Assembly: GCF_004217215.1 (NCBI RefSeq)
Contig: NZ_SHKP01000005.1
Coordinates: forward strand, 687,501-751,500
DNA length: 64,000 nucleotides
Source of the DNA: Rivibacter subsaxonicus
Lineage (GTDB): Bacteria > Pseudomonadota > Gammaproteobacteria > Burkholderiales > Burkholderiaceae_C
Direction: 5' to 3'
Notes under the pieces: generated by a model
The model's input: the letters and a program-made list of their open reading frames with translations, nothing else
Told to the model about the DNA's origin: nothing
Databases searched by the model: none
Part shown: one piece after another, positions 31,605 through 39,861 of the stretch
How the letters are laid out: each line of letters begins with the position of its first letter
How positions within the stretch are numbered: the stretch's first letter is position 1
Made by a program: the position numbers and the translations under genes

Positions 31605-32624
31605 TCAGTCGCCGACGTGGGTCCGCATCCAGCCCATCACCGCCTGCGGCAGGCGCATCACATGGCCCGGAAAGCCGCCGGCCGCGAAGCCCACATGGCC
31701 TCCATGCGCCGGCTGCCACAGCGTGACATGGCGACCGACCTCGTGCTGCGCCGGCAGGCAGGAGGCCGGCACGAAGGGATCGTTGCGCGCATTGAGCACC
31801 AGCGCCGGCACCCGGATCGCATGCAGGTGCGGCTTGGCCGAGCCGCGCGCCCAGTAGTCGTCGGTGTTCTTGAAGCCGTGCAGCGGCGCGGTGAAGACGT
31901 TGTCGAACTCGTAGAGATCGGCGGCGGCGAGCAGCCGCTCGCGGCTGAACAGCCCCGGATGCTGGGCCAGCTTGGCCAGCGCCTTGGGCTTCATCGAGCG
32001 CAGGAACATGCGGGTGTAGACCTGCCGGTTGAAGCCGCGCGAGATGGCGTGGCCGCCGGCCGCGAGGTCGATCGGCGAGCTGATCGAGGCCACCGCATGC
32101 ACGGTCTGCGAGGCCTGCTCGCCGGCCTCCTCGGCCCAGCGCAGCAGCGCGTTGCCGCCGAGCGAGACGCCGACCGCCACCACACGCCGGCCGGCACGCT
32201 GGCGCAGCCGCGCGAGGACCCAGCCGATCTCCTCGTAGTCGCCCGAGTGGTAGGCGCGCGGGCCGAGGTTGAGCTCGCCCGAGCAGCCGCGGAAATGAGG
32301 CACCACGATGCGCCAGCCCTGTTGTCGCGCCCAGTGGGCGAAGGCCTGCGCGTAATGGCTGCCCGAGGAGCCCTCGAGGCCGTGGAACAGCACCAGCACC
32401 GGTGTCTGGCTGCCGGCGGTCCAGTCGCCGCCGAAGTCGACGTCGATGAAGTCGGCGTCGGGCGTGGCCCAGCGTTCGCGGGTCCAGGTCGGCGTCGGGC
32501 CATGGAAGCGGCGCGACATCAGCGCCGGCCAGATGGTCTGCGCGTTGCCGCCCGGCAGCCAGCGCGGCGCGCTGAGGCGGGCTTCGGGGGATTCGGTTGC
32601 TTGGGTAGGAAGGACGGCCGACAT
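31605..32624 (-). CDS. YheT-family alpha/beta hydrolase
   Basis: 339 residues. The nucleophile Ser154 sits in GVSLGGNAL, the Asp is in LNARNDPFVP and the His in PAHGGHVGF, giving a complete triad. The N-terminal block LSAPRWLPGGNAQTIWPAL and VVVPHFRGCSGELN mark the YheT/Eht1 group, whose members are carboxyl or thioesterases of unclear physiological substrate. The ATG at 32624 is 26 bases downstream of the SnoaL-like gene. Confidence 0.9.
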   Translation of the reverse strand: MSAVLPTQATESPEARLSAPRWLPGGNAQTIWPALMSRRFHGPTPTWTRERWATPDADFIDVDFGGDWTAGSQTPVLVLFHGLEGSSGSHYAQAFAHWARQQGWRIVVPHFRGCSGELNLGPRAYHSGDYEEIGWVLARLRQRAGRRVVAVGVSLGGNALLRWAEEAGEQASQTVHAVASISSPIDLAAGGHAISRGFNRQVYTRMFLRSMKPKALAKLAQHPGLFSRERLLAAADLYEFDNVFTAPLHGFKNTDDYWARGSAKPHLHAIRVPALVLNARNDPFVPASCLPAQHEVGRHVTLWQPAHGGHVGFAAGGFPGHVMRLPQAVMGWMRTHVGD

Positions 32625-32649
32625 CGGTGCAGACAACAACAACAACGCC

Positions 32650-33090
32650 TCAATGCAGCGTGGACGGCGCCTCGCTGATTTCCTGGAGCTCGCGCGCCGA
32701 GCCCGGACTCGCATGGTGCAGCACCATGCGCCAGCCGAGCGGGGTCTTGAGGTAAACGTTGGTGACGATCGCGTAAGCCTGTTGCGGCCCTTCCTCGCTC
32801 ATGATGCGCACCCGTTCCAGCACGTGATGGACCGCGCTGCTGTTGGTAAGGAGCTTGCGCACCTTGTCGGGATGCACGTCGACCGCGCCGTTGGCGAAGA
32901 TCGCCTCGAAGGCCGCGCGGATCGCCGCCGCGCCCACCATGCGCGGCCCGCCGGGATGCACGCAGGCGATCTCCTCGTCGTCGGACCAGACCGACATCAG
33001 AAGGTCGGCGTCACCCTTCTGCATCGCCTCGTAGAAGCTGGCCTCGATGTCGTCGGGCGTCGAGGGCGGAGCCTTTGGTGTCGTGGGCAT
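32650..33090 (-). CDS. SnoaL/ketosteroid-isomerase-like protein
   Basis: 146 residues in the NTF2-like cone fold: helix ASFYEAMQKGDADLLMSVW, a CVHPGGPRMVG strand, and C-terminal strands YLKTPLGWRMVLHHAS. These features are typical of the SnoaL-3/DUF4440 group. No conserved catalytic set proves a reaction. It lies between purU and the YheT gene on one strand, with 19 bases to purU. The start at 33090 is used; a longer frame would begin in cysteine-rich noise. Confidence 0.83.
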   Translation of the reverse strand: MPTTPKAPPSTPDDIEASFYEAMQKGDADLLMSVWSDDEEIACVHPGGPRMVGAAAIRAAFEAIFANGAVDVHPDKVRKLLTNSSAVHHVLERVRIMSEEGPQQAYAIVTNVYLKTPLGWRMVLHHASPGSARELQEISEAPSTLH

Positions 33091-33109
33091 CGGGGCAGGC
33101 AGATGGGGT

Positions 33110-33997
33110 TCAGCGGAAGACGACCGTGCGCTGGCCGTTGAGCAGCACGCGGTGCTCCACGTGCCACTTGACGGCGCGCGCCAGCACCACGCTTTCGACA
33201 TCGCGGCCGATCGCGGTGAAGTCCTCGGGCGACAGCGTGTGGTCCACCCGCGCCACGTCCTGCTCGATGATCGGGCCTTCGTCGAGCTCGGGCGTCACGT
33301 AGTGCGCGGTGGCACCGATCAGCTTGACGCCGCGCGCATGCGCCTGCTCGTAGGGCCGCGCGCCCTTGAAGCTGGGCAGGAAGCTGTGGTGGATGTTGAT
33401 CGCGCGCCCGGCCAGGAAGCCGCAGAACTCGCTCGAGAGGATCTGCATGTAGCGCGCCAGCACGACCAGGTCGACCTCGTGGCGCTCCACCAATGCCTCG
33501 ATCTGGCGTTCCTGGGCGCGCTTGGTCTCGGCGCTCGATCCGGTCGTCAGCGGCAGGTGGTGGAACGGCAGGCCGTAGCCCTCGACCAGGCTCCGAAAGT
33601 CGGGATGGTTGCTCACCACGCCCGCCACCTCGACCGAAAGCGTGCCGCTGTGCCAGCGGAACAGCAGGTCGTTGAGGCAATGGCCATGCTTGCTGACCAG
33701 CACCAGCAGGCGCGGCTTGCGGGCACAGGCGTGCAGTTGCAGGTCCATGTCGAAGCGGCGGCGCAGCTCGGCCAGCAGCGGCTGCAGGGCCGTCACGCCG
33801 GCGACGCTCGGCGGCGCCTCGAAATGCACCCGCATGAAGAACAGGCCGCTGGCGTCGGCGCTTTGCAGGTCGCCGAACTGCTGCGAGTCGATGATGTTGC
33901 AGCCGGCCTCCAGCAGCAGGCCCGAGACGGCGTGGACGATGCCGCGGGTGTCGCGGCACGACAGCGTGAGGATGAACTCGGGAGCGGCTTGCGACAT
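33110..33997 (-). CDS. purU: Formyltetrahydrofolate deformylase PurU
   Basis: 295 residues. An N-terminal ACT domain (about 6-90: FILTLSCRDTRGIVHAVSGLL) is followed by a formyltransferase domain with the catalytic Asn-His pair in INIHHSFLPSFKGA, a downstream TAHYVTPELDEGPIIEQD block with the catalytic Asp, and a C-terminal conserved VKWHVEHRVLL. The enzyme releases formate from 10-formyltetrahydrofolate, balancing one-carbon pools and supplying formate. Divergent from the sigma-factor gene with 49 bases between. Confidence 0.95.
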   Translation of the reverse strand: MSQAAPEFILTLSCRDTRGIVHAVSGLLLEAGCNIIDSQQFGDLQSADASGLFFMRVHFEAPPSVAGVTALQPLLAELRRRFDMDLQLHACARKPRLLVLVSKHGHCLNDLLFRWHSGTLSVEVAGVVSNHPDFRSLVEGYGLPFHHLPLTTGSSAETKRAQERQIEALVERHEVDLVVLARYMQILSSEFCGFLAGRAINIHHSFLPSFKGARPYEQAHARGVKLIGATAHYVTPELDEGPIIEQDVARVDHTLSPEDFTAIGRDVESVVLARAVKWHVEHRVLLNGQRTVVFR

Positions 33998-34046
33998 CAG
34001 GCGGCCATTGTACGAAGGGCGTCATCGCGTCCATAGAATCGCGCCG

Positions 34047-34652
34047 ATGAGCAGCGTCGATCCCGCGCCCGAACTGCAGGCTCTGCTGGCCCGCGTGGCG
34101 CTGGGCGACCGGGCCGCGTTTGGCGTGCTGTACCGCACGTGCAGCGCGCATCTGCTGGGCGTGATCCTGCGTATCCAGAACGACCGGGCGCAAGCCGAGG
34201 ACGTTTTGCAGGAGGTGTTCGTGAACGTGTGGAAGGCGGCCGGAAGCTACAACGCCACGCTGGCCGCGCCGATGGCCTGGCTCGCCAGCGTGGCGCGCCA
34301 CCGCGCCATCGACAGCCTGCGCCGGCGCAGGGCCGAGCCCGCCACGCTGAGCACCAGCGTCACCGGCGCCGATGGCGAGGAGCAGGACCTGCTCGCACGC
34401 TTTGCCTCGGCCGAGCCCGGGCCGCAGCAGTTGCGCGAACAGGCCGACGCGGCGCTGGCGCTGCGCGGCTGCCTGGCACGGCTGTCGGCCGAACAGCAGC
34501 AGTGCCTGTCGCTGGCCTACTACCAGGGCCTCTCGCATGGCGAGGTCGCCGAGCATCTGCGGCAGCCACTGGGCACGGTCAAGAGCTGGGTCCGGCGCGC
34601 GCTGATCGCGCTGAAGGCCTGCCTCGAGCGCGCTGCCATCGGGGCGGCTTGA
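34047..34652 (+). CDS. ECF RNA polymerase sigma factor (SigK-type)
   Basis: 201 residues. Region 2 (about 15-90: FGVLYRTCSAHLLGVILRI, ILRIQNDRAQAEDVLQEVFVNVWK) and region 4 (about 140-190: LSAEQQQCLSLAYYQGLSHGEVAEHL) are both recognisable. The start at 34047 has only a weak upstream site. The downstream gene encodes an RskA-like membrane anti-sigma factor, so this pair should respond to an envelope signal. The target promoters cannot be deduced from this window. Confidence 0.92.
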   Translation: MSSVDPAPELQALLARVALGDRAAFGVLYRTCSAHLLGVILRIQNDRAQAEDVLQEVFVNVWKAAGSYNATLAAPMAWLASVARHRAIDSLRRRRAEPATLSTSVTGADGEEQDLLARFASAEPGPQQLREQADAALALRGCLARLSAEQQQCLSLAYYQGLSHGEVAEHLRQPLGTVKSWVRRALIALKACLERAAIGAA

Positions 34653-34660
34653 TCATGATG

Positions 34661-34722
34661 CCCCCACGCTCACCATGTTCGCTGCCCCCCGAGGGGGCGC
34701 CAGTGCGCTTGGGGCGGCCCGG
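34661..34722. repeat. Burkholderiales-type intergenic repeat between sigma and anti-sigma genes
   Basis: A CCCCCACGCT start is followed by a hairpin in which GCCCCC (34684-34689) pairs with GGGGGC (34693-34698) around CGA, and then TTGGGGCGGCCC. I recall sequences like this recurring between genes in Comamonadaceae and relatives. It fills almost all of the gap between the sigma stop and the anti-sigma start and may affect co-expression. Confidence 0.6.
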
Positions 34723-34734
34723 CGCGTACTGACC

Positions 34735-35445
34735 ATGGACTACGCCCGCCCCGAACTCGCCGAACGCCTCGCCAGCGAGTACGTGCTCGGCACGCTGCGC
34801 GGTCCGGCGCGACGCCGCTTCGAAGTGCTGCTGCAGGCGCACCCGACGCTGCGCGCTTCGGTGGCGGCGTGGCAGGAACGGCTCGCGCCACTGGCCGTCG
34901 CGGCGCCGGCGGTCGAGCCCTCGCCGCAGGTCTGGCACGCGATCGAGCAGCGCCTGTTCGCGGCGGCGGGCGCCGCGGCCGCGGCGCCGCGCCGCTGGTG
35001 GCAGCAACTCGGCCTGTGGCAGGGCGCGGCCGGCCTCGCCACCGTGGCCGCGCTGGCGCTCGGCCTCGTCATCAGCCAGCCGCTGCCGGTCGAGCCGCCG
35101 ATCGTGATCGTGCTGAACGCCAATCCCGACGCCGCCGGTGCTTTACCGTCGTCGATCAAGGCCAGCTTTGTCGCCAGCCTCTCGGCCGATGGCCGCGCGC
35201 TGGTCCTCAAGCCGATCGGCGAATTGCCGATCGAGGCCAGCAAGGCGCTCGAGCTGTGGGCGGTGCCGGCCAGCGGCGCGCCGCGCTCGCTCGGTCTGGT
35301 GTCCGCGCAACAGGCGACGACCGTGCTGCAGACGAAGCTGCTGAAGGACACCGCGGCCTTCGCCGTGAGCCTGGAGCCCGCCGGCGGATCGAAGACCGGC
35401 GCGCCGACCGGGCCGATCCTGTCGGTGGGCAAGCTGCAGACCTGA
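34735..35445 (+). CDS. RskA-like membrane anti-sigma factor
   Basis: 236 residues. The N-terminal 90 residues contain a cytoplasmic sigma-binding region (LASEYVLGTLRGPARRRFE); one membrane segment lies at about 101-120 (GAAGLATVAALALGLVI) and the remainder is periplasmic, with the RskA C-terminal block ALELWAVPASGAPRSLGLV. The ATG at 34735 is used because it gives a conserved start; an ATG at 34675 lies inside the repeat. It is expected to hold the upstream ECF sigma factor inactive at the membrane. Confidence 0.9.
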   Translation: MDYARPELAERLASEYVLGTLRGPARRRFEVLLQAHPTLRASVAAWQERLAPLAVAAPAVEPSPQVWHAIEQRLFAAAGAAAAAPRRWWQQLGLWQGAAGLATVAALALGLVISQPLPVEPPIVIVLNANPDAAGALPSSIKASFVASLSADGRALVLKPIGELPIEASKALELWAVPASGAPRSLGLVSAQQATTVLQTKLLKDTAAFAVSLEPAGGSKTGAPTGPILSVGKLQT

Positions 35446-35490
35446 GCGGCCTTGTGCGTCGCGGCCTTCTGCGGCGGTCAACCAGGTTCC

Positions 35491-35554
35491 GTTCGCGCTG
35501 AGGTATCGAAGCGCTCGCTCCGACGGCTCAGGGCCTTCGATAGCTCAGCCCGAA
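35491..35554. repeat. Inverted-repeat element between convergent genes
   Basis: A 21-base left arm (35491-35511) matches the reverse complement of the right arm (35534-35554) at 19 positions, with a 22-base centre. The right arm contains CTTCGATAGCTCAGCCCGAAC. A single arm of the same family occurs at 54324-54350. The element lies between the anti-sigma and waaF stop codons and could terminate both transcripts. Confidence 0.75.
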
Positions 35555-35568
35555 CGGCTCCGGCCGGC

Positions 35569-36636
35569 CTACGGCCGCTGAGTTGCCGGGCCGTTGAGCG
35601 CCTCCGCGCCCACCACCGCCTCTTCCAGCGCCCGCGCGACGCGCTCGGGCGCGATGTCCTGGAGGCAGCGCAGGTGGCCGAAGCGGCACTCGCGCTCGAA
35701 GCAGGGCAGGCAGTCCAGGTCGGTGCGGCCGCCGCTGCCGTCCTTGAGCCAGAGCACGCGCGCGTTGGGGCTCAGCGGCGGCGTGTGCGCGGGGCTGGTC
35801 GAGCCGAACACCGCGGCCTGCGGCACGCCGAAGGCGGCGGCCACGTGCATCAGGCCCGAGTCGTTGCTGGCCACGCCGCGCGCCTGCTCGATCAGCGCGA
35901 TTGCCTCGTCGAGCGAGGTCTGGCCGGCCAGCGCCTTGCAGGCGCCCGGCGCCAGCGCGGCGATCTCGTCGGCGATGTCGGCCTCCTTGGCCGAGCCCAG
36001 CAGCAGCACCGGCAGCCGGTGCTGGGCGTGAAGCTGGCGCGCCAGCGTCGCGTAGTGCGCGCTCGGCCAGCGCTTGGCCGGGCCGTACTCGGCGCCCGGC
36101 GCGAAGACCCAGTACTGCTGCGAACTCAGGCCGAGGCGCGCCAGCGTGGTGGCGCGCAGGGTCGTATCGACCGCGAGCCGTGGCCGCGCGTCGGGCGGCA
36201 CGGCCCCCTCGCCGGCGAGCGCGCCGTAGAAGGCGACCATCGGCATGCGGTGCGTCGCCGTCTTCGGCGGATTGGGCAGGCGCCGGTTGAGCAGCAGCGG
36301 CCGCCCCTCGCCGACGTAGCCGACGCGCCTGGGGATGCGCGCCAGCCACGGCACCAGTGCCGACTTGATCGAGTTGGGCAGCACATAGGCCGCGTCGAAA
36401 CGACCGCGCAGCTCGGCGGCGGCGGCGCGGCGCGCGGCCCAGTCGAGCTTGCCGTGGGCGAAGGGCCAGGCCACCACTTCGGACACGCCGGGCATCGCGC
36501 GGCAGACCGGGGCGATCCACGGCAGCGCCGCCACCGTGACGCGCTCGCCGCGCCGCGCCAGCGCCTCGATCAGCGGCTGCGCCATCACCGCGTCGCCGAT
36601 CCATTGCGGCGCGACGACGAGGCTGGCGCTGTTCAT
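35569..36636 (-). CDS. waaF: Lipopolysaccharide heptosyltransferase II
   Basis: 355 residues, GT9 family. The N-terminal block VVAPQWIGDAVMAQPLIEAL, the central KSALVPWLARIPRRVGYVGEGR and the C-terminal SNDSGLMHVAAAFGVPQAAVFGSTSPAHTPP segments match WaaF. It transfers the second L-glycero-D-manno-heptose to the inner core of lipopolysaccharide at the cytoplasmic face of the inner membrane. A zinc-finger gene lies 10 bases upstream on the same strand. Confidence 0.93.
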   Translation of the reverse strand: MNSASLVVAPQWIGDAVMAQPLIEALARRGERVTVAALPWIAPVCRAMPGVSEVVAWPFAHGKLDWAARRAAAAELRGRFDAAYVLPNSIKSALVPWLARIPRRVGYVGEGRPLLLNRRLPNPPKTATHRMPMVAFYGALAGEGAVPPDARPRLAVDTTLRATTLARLGLSSQQYWVFAPGAEYGPAKRWPSAHYATLARQLHAQHRLPVLLLGSAKEADIADEIAALAPGACKALAGQTSLDEAIALIEQARGVASNDSGLMHVAAAFGVPQAAVFGSTSPAHTPPLSPNARVLWLKDGSGGRTDLDCLPCFERECRFGHLRCLQDIAPERVARALEEAVVGAEALNGPATQRP

Positions 36637-36646
36637 GGTGGCGAGC

Positions 36647-36862
36647 TCAGTGCCCGTGACGCGCGCCGCCCTCGAGCCGGTAGACCGTGCCGCAGTACGG
36701 GCACTTGCCCTCGCCGGTGGTGCCGACGTCGATGAACACCTTGGGGTGGGCGTTCCACAGCGTCATCTTCGGGTTCGGGCAGAACACCGCGCCGGGGCCG
36801 GCGAGGTCCTTCTCGCCGACCATGACGGCCGCCTGCGTGTCTTGGGTGTGGGTGGTGCTCAT
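36647..36862 (-). CDS. Small CHCC-type zinc-finger protein
   Basis: 71 residues. The ligands appear to be a Cys in VFCPNP, a His in WNAHPKVFID, and a CPYCG pair near the C-terminus, as in the zf-CHCC family related to the NDUFS6 subunit. Such proteins are regularly found beside waaF and ilvE in Burkholderiales. A role in iron-sulfur or complex I biology is speculated, not shown. It begins 5 bases after the ilvE stop. Confidence 0.88.
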   Translation of the reverse strand: MSTTHTQDTQAAVMVGEKDLAGPGAVFCPNPKMTLWNAHPKVFIDVGTTGEGKCPYCGTVYRLEGGARHGH

Positions 36863-36867
36863 GGGAT

Positions 36868-37791
36868 TCAGACCAGGCTCAGCCAGTGGGCGTACTTGGG
36901 GTTGCGGCCATTGACGATGTCGAAGAACGCGCTCTGGATCTTCTCGGTGATCGGCCCGCGCGAGCCGCGGCCGAGCTCGATGCGATCGAGCTCGCGGATC
37001 GGCGTGACCTCGGCCGCGGTGCCGGTGAAGAAGGCCTCGTCGCAGATGTAGACCTCGTCGCGGGTGATGCGCTTCTCGACCAGCTTCAGGCCCAGGTCCT
37101 CGCAGATGTGGAAGATCGTGTTGCGGGTGATGCCGTTGAGCGCGCCTGCGCTCAGGTCCGGCGTGTAGACCACGCCACCCTTGATGACGAACAGGTTCTC
37201 GCCGGCGCCCTCGCTGACGAAGCCCGAGGCGTCGAGCAGCAGCGCCTCGTCGTAGCCGTCGTCGAGGGCTTCCATGTTGGCCAGGATGCTGTTGGTGTAG
37301 TTGCTGACCGCCTTGGCCTGCGTCATCGTGATGTTCACGTGATGGCGGGTGTAGCTGCTGGTCTTGACGCGGATGCCGCGCTGCAGGCCTTCCTCGCCGA
37401 GGTAGGCGCCCCAGGCCCAGGCCGCGACCATCAGGTGGATCTTGTTGCCCTTGGGGCTGACGCCGAGCTTCTCGGAGCCGATCCAGGTGAGCGGACGCAG
37501 GTAGCAGCTTTCGAGCTGGTTCTCGCGCACCACCTGCTTCTGCGCCGCCTCGACCTGCTCGAGCGAGAACGGGATCTTCATGCGCAGGATCTTGGCGCTG
37601 TTGAACAGCCGCTCGGTGTGCTCGCGCAGCCGGAAGATCGCGGTGCCCTTGGCCGTGTTGTAGGCGCGCACGCCCTCGAAGGCGCCGCAGCCGTAGTGCA
37701 GCGTGTGCGAGAGAACATGGATCCTGGCGTCGCGCCACTCCACGAGTTCGCCGTCCATCCAGATCTTGCCGTCGCGGTCGTCCATGGACAT
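36868..37791 (-). CDS. ilvE: Branched-chain amino acid aminotransferase
   Basis: 307 residues, class IV PLP fold. The family blocks GCGAFEGVRAYNT, MTQAKAVSNYTNSIL (PLP Lys160) and SEGAGENLFVIKGG are present, as is the C-terminal GTAAEVTPI substrate-binding segment. It catalyses the last step of Leu, Ile and Val synthesis. The double start MSM makes the exact ATG ambiguous by two codons. It is the first gene of a leftward ilvE-zinc-finger-waaF group and is divergent from the PEP-CTERM gene. Confidence 0.95.
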   Translation of the reverse strand: MSMDDRDGKIWMDGELVEWRDARIHVLSHTLHYGCGAFEGVRAYNTAKGTAIFRLREHTERLFNSAKILRMKIPFSLEQVEAAQKQVVRENQLESCYLRPLTWIGSEKLGVSPKGNKIHLMVAAWAWGAYLGEEGLQRGIRVKTSSYTRHHVNITMTQAKAVSNYTNSILANMEALDDGYDEALLLDASGFVSEGAGENLFVIKGGVVYTPDLSAGALNGITRNTIFHICEDLGLKLVEKRITRDEVYICDEAFFTGTAAEVTPIRELDRIELGRGSRGPITEKIQSAFFDIVNGRNPKYAHWLSLV

Positions 37792-37990
37792 GGTGGGTCT
37801 CGAAGCAGGGATGAAGAACGCGATTTTAGGCGTCGTGCCGCCGCCGACCCCGGCTCCAGGGGGCGCTGTGGCCCGGCGGCCCATGCGCCCTGCGAACACG
37901 GGGTGCGTGCACGTTGGCGAGTCGATGCGGGCGGCCGACACTGGCTTGCATTCGCCGGCGCGATTGCCGGCTCTGCATGAGGAGATGGAT

Positions 37991-38620
37991 ATGCTCGGTT
38001 TCAGGTCTGCAGTGCTCGCGCTCGCTCTTTTCGGCAGTGGGATGGCGCAGGCGGCCGTCACGACGGTGCCGATCGCCGGCGATGTCGGCGCCAGTACCGG
38101 CGGGTCCGGCGCCACGTTCTCCGGGCTGGTGAGCTACGACGACAGCACGAGCGTGCTCAGCGTGACGCTGCGCAACGAGTCGCCGTCGAGCCTGGGCGGC
38201 TATCTGACGGCGTTTGCCTTCAACGCACCTGCGGCTGCCTCGCTGAGCTTTGCCAGTGCAACGCTGGGCTCGTTCTCCACTTTCCTGACCGGGCCGAACA
38301 CGGCTCCGTTCAATGGCTTCGAGTACGGCGTCGGTGTCGGCTCGCCCTACAACGGCGGCGGAGCCCCCTCGGCCGGACTCAGCATCGGCGCCGCGGCGAC
38401 CTGGACCTTCAATGTGAGCGGTGGCCTGTTTGACGCCGATGACTTCCTGAGCGCTGGTGGCGAGAACAAGTCGGCCGTCTTCCTGACTCGCTTCCGCGGT
38501 TTCGCCAACGGCGGCAGCGACAAGGTACCCGCGACCGTGGTGCCCGAGCCGGCGAGCTACGCGCTGATGCTGGCAGGCCTCGCCGCGCTCGGCTTCGGGG
38601 CGCGCCGACGCCAGCGCTAG
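37991..38620 (+). CDS. PEP-CTERM sorting-domain exported protein
   Basis: 209 residues. It has a signal peptide (LGFRSAVLALALFGSGMAQA) and ends with a canonical sorting tail: VPEPASYALMLAGLAALGFG then an Arg cluster. In the middle there are beta-rich Ser/Gly/Thr repeats without enzymatic motifs. PEP-CTERM proteins are processed by exosortase EpsH/XrtA and displayed with exopolysaccharide. The ATG at 37991 has a GAGGAG site 6 bases upstream; a start two codons earlier is possible. No exosortase gene is in the window. Confidence 0.9.
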   Translation: MLGFRSAVLALALFGSGMAQAAVTTVPIAGDVGASTGGSGATFSGLVSYDDSTSVLSVTLRNESPSSLGGYLTAFAFNAPAAASLSFASATLGSFSTFLTGPNTAPFNGFEYGVGVGSPYNGGGAPSAGLSIGAAATWTFNVSGGLFDADDFLSAGGENKSAVFLTRFRGFANGGSDKVPATVVPEPASYALMLAGLAALGFGARRRQR

Positions 38621-38641
38621 GGCACGGCCCTGGTCGTATCC

Positions 38642-38668
38642 GAGACCCCGCAGCGCGGGGTCTCTTTC
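38642..38668 (+). terminator. Intrinsic terminator after the PEP-CTERM gene
   Basis: GAGACCCCGC pairs perfectly with GCGGGGTCTC around an AGC loop and is followed by TTTC, 21 bases after the stop codon. Confidence 0.88.
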
Positions 38669-39065
38669 ATGGCGGGTTCGGCTCCGTCGAGCGCTCCAGC
38701 GTCCAGTCGACCAGATAGCCCCCGACGAAGCGCAGCGTCAGCGCATCGCCGCCGGCATCGGCCCAGCGCCAGCGCTCCTCGCCCGGCCCGGCCTCGCACT
38801 TGAGACCGAGGCTCCTGGTCAGCGGCAGCACCTTGGCCAGCGTCATGCCCTTGCGCAGCTTGCTGCCCAGCACCGCGGCGCTCTCCACATGACCCTTGGG
38901 CCGGTCTGCGGTCTTGCGCAGCACGCGCAGCGCGCGGCTGAACTGCAAGAGCATCCAGAACGCGATCACGGTGCCGGCCAGCACCGCACCCTGCCAGCCG
39001 AACTGCGCGGTCGCGAGGCCAAAGAAGACGGCTGCCAGCAACCAGCTCGTCGTGCTACCGACCAT
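38667..39065 (-). CDS. Small membrane protein of unknown function
   Basis: 132 residues. Two predicted membrane segments near the N-terminus (about 5-22 and 25-45) are followed by a soluble domain of about 85 residues with a charged DRPKGHVESAAVLGSKLRKG region and an alternating strand tail (GDALTLRFVGGYLVDWTLE). The tail resembles the C-terminal sandwich of small peptidoglycan- or lipid-linked proteins, but I cannot assign a family. Its start overlaps the downstream end of the phosphoesterase gene by 11 bases, so it may be translationally coupled. Confidence 0.7.
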   Translation of the reverse strand: MVGSTTSWLLAAVFFGLATAQFGWQGAVLAGTVIAFWMLLQFSRALRVLRKTADRPKGHVESAAVLGSKLRKGMTLAKVLPLTRSLGLKCEAGPGEERWRWADAGGDALTLRFVGGYLVDWTLERSTEPNPP

Positions 39066-39858
39066 CGTTCATTGCTCCAATCTCGTGTTCCATGCGGCCC
39101 ACACGACCGCTGCGCAGCGCGTCGGCCCAGTCGCCACGACCGTTGTGTTCGGCGCGCCGCGCCGCCGACTCGTGATCGTAGACGGTCGCGCGCAACTGCA
39201 GCGACCAGCCGCCCGCGCCGCGCTCGGCCAGCGCCCAGCGCGCGTGCGGACTGCCGCACTCCACCATGTGCGGCAGCGGATGGGCATCGTCGTAGGCCGG
39301 CAGGCCGACGCTGCCGGGGTTCAGGACCAGCGGCCCGTCGGCGCACTGCTGCGCGCGCGGCACATGCGAGTGGCCGCAGAGCACCAGCTCGGGGCCGCCG
39401 GCCCAGTCGCCCATGCGCTCCCGCAATTCGGCGTCGCTGGCCGCGCGCAGGCCCGGATCGCTGCCGCGCACGAAGCCCGGCGTCACCGTCTCCAGCAGGT
39501 AGACCAGGTCGCTGGCCGGCGTGCCGTGGCAGCACCAGACGGCGTCGCTGAAGCGGCGCGTCGGCGGCAGCGCCGCCAGCCAGGCGCGCTGCGCCTCGGT
39601 GATCGCGCCGGCCGCGAAGGCGTCGCTCGGGCTCATGCGCTCGGGCGGCTGGGTCAGGAGCTGGCGTTCGTGGTTGCCGGCGATCGTCGGCCAGTCGCGC
39701 GCCATCAGCCAGGCCAGCGTCTCGCGCGGCCACAGGGGGCCGCTGGCGATGTCGCCGAGGTTGAGCACGGCATCGACCGACGCACGCTCGATCTCGGCGA
39801 AGACCGCCTCGAGCGCCGGCAGGTTGCCGTGGATGTCGGAGACGATCGCCAGCCTCAA
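39055..39858 (-). CDS. Metallophosphoesterase (YfcE/calcineurin-like)
   Basis: 267 residues. The dimetal motifs are visible: DIHGN (Asp9/His11), GDIASGP, GNHER and CGHSHVP, and a His in WCCHGTP. Such enzymes split phosphodiesters, often cyclic nucleotides or lipid-linked phosphates; the substrate is unknown. The start MRLAIVSDIHGNLPALEAV matches the family. It lies 3 bases before the ABM gene on the same strand, so they are co-expressed. Confidence 0.92.
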   Translation of the reverse strand: MRLAIVSDIHGNLPALEAVFAEIERASVDAVLNLGDIASGPLWPRETLAWLMARDWPTIAGNHERQLLTQPPERMSPSDAFAAGAITEAQRAWLAALPPTRRFSDAVWCCHGTPASDLVYLLETVTPGFVRGSDPGLRAASDAELRERMGDWAGGPELVLCGHSHVPRAQQCADGPLVLNPGSVGLPAYDDAHPLPHMVECGSPHARWALAERGAGGWSLQLRATVYDHESAARRAEHNGRGDWADALRSGRVGRMEHEIGAMNDGR

Positions 39859-39861
39859 GGC

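Noticed and set aside
34675-34734. Earlier ATG as start of the anti-sigma factor
   Set aside because: The added residues come from the intergenic repeat (hairpin) and have no similarity to the RskA N-terminus; 34735 gives the conserved start.
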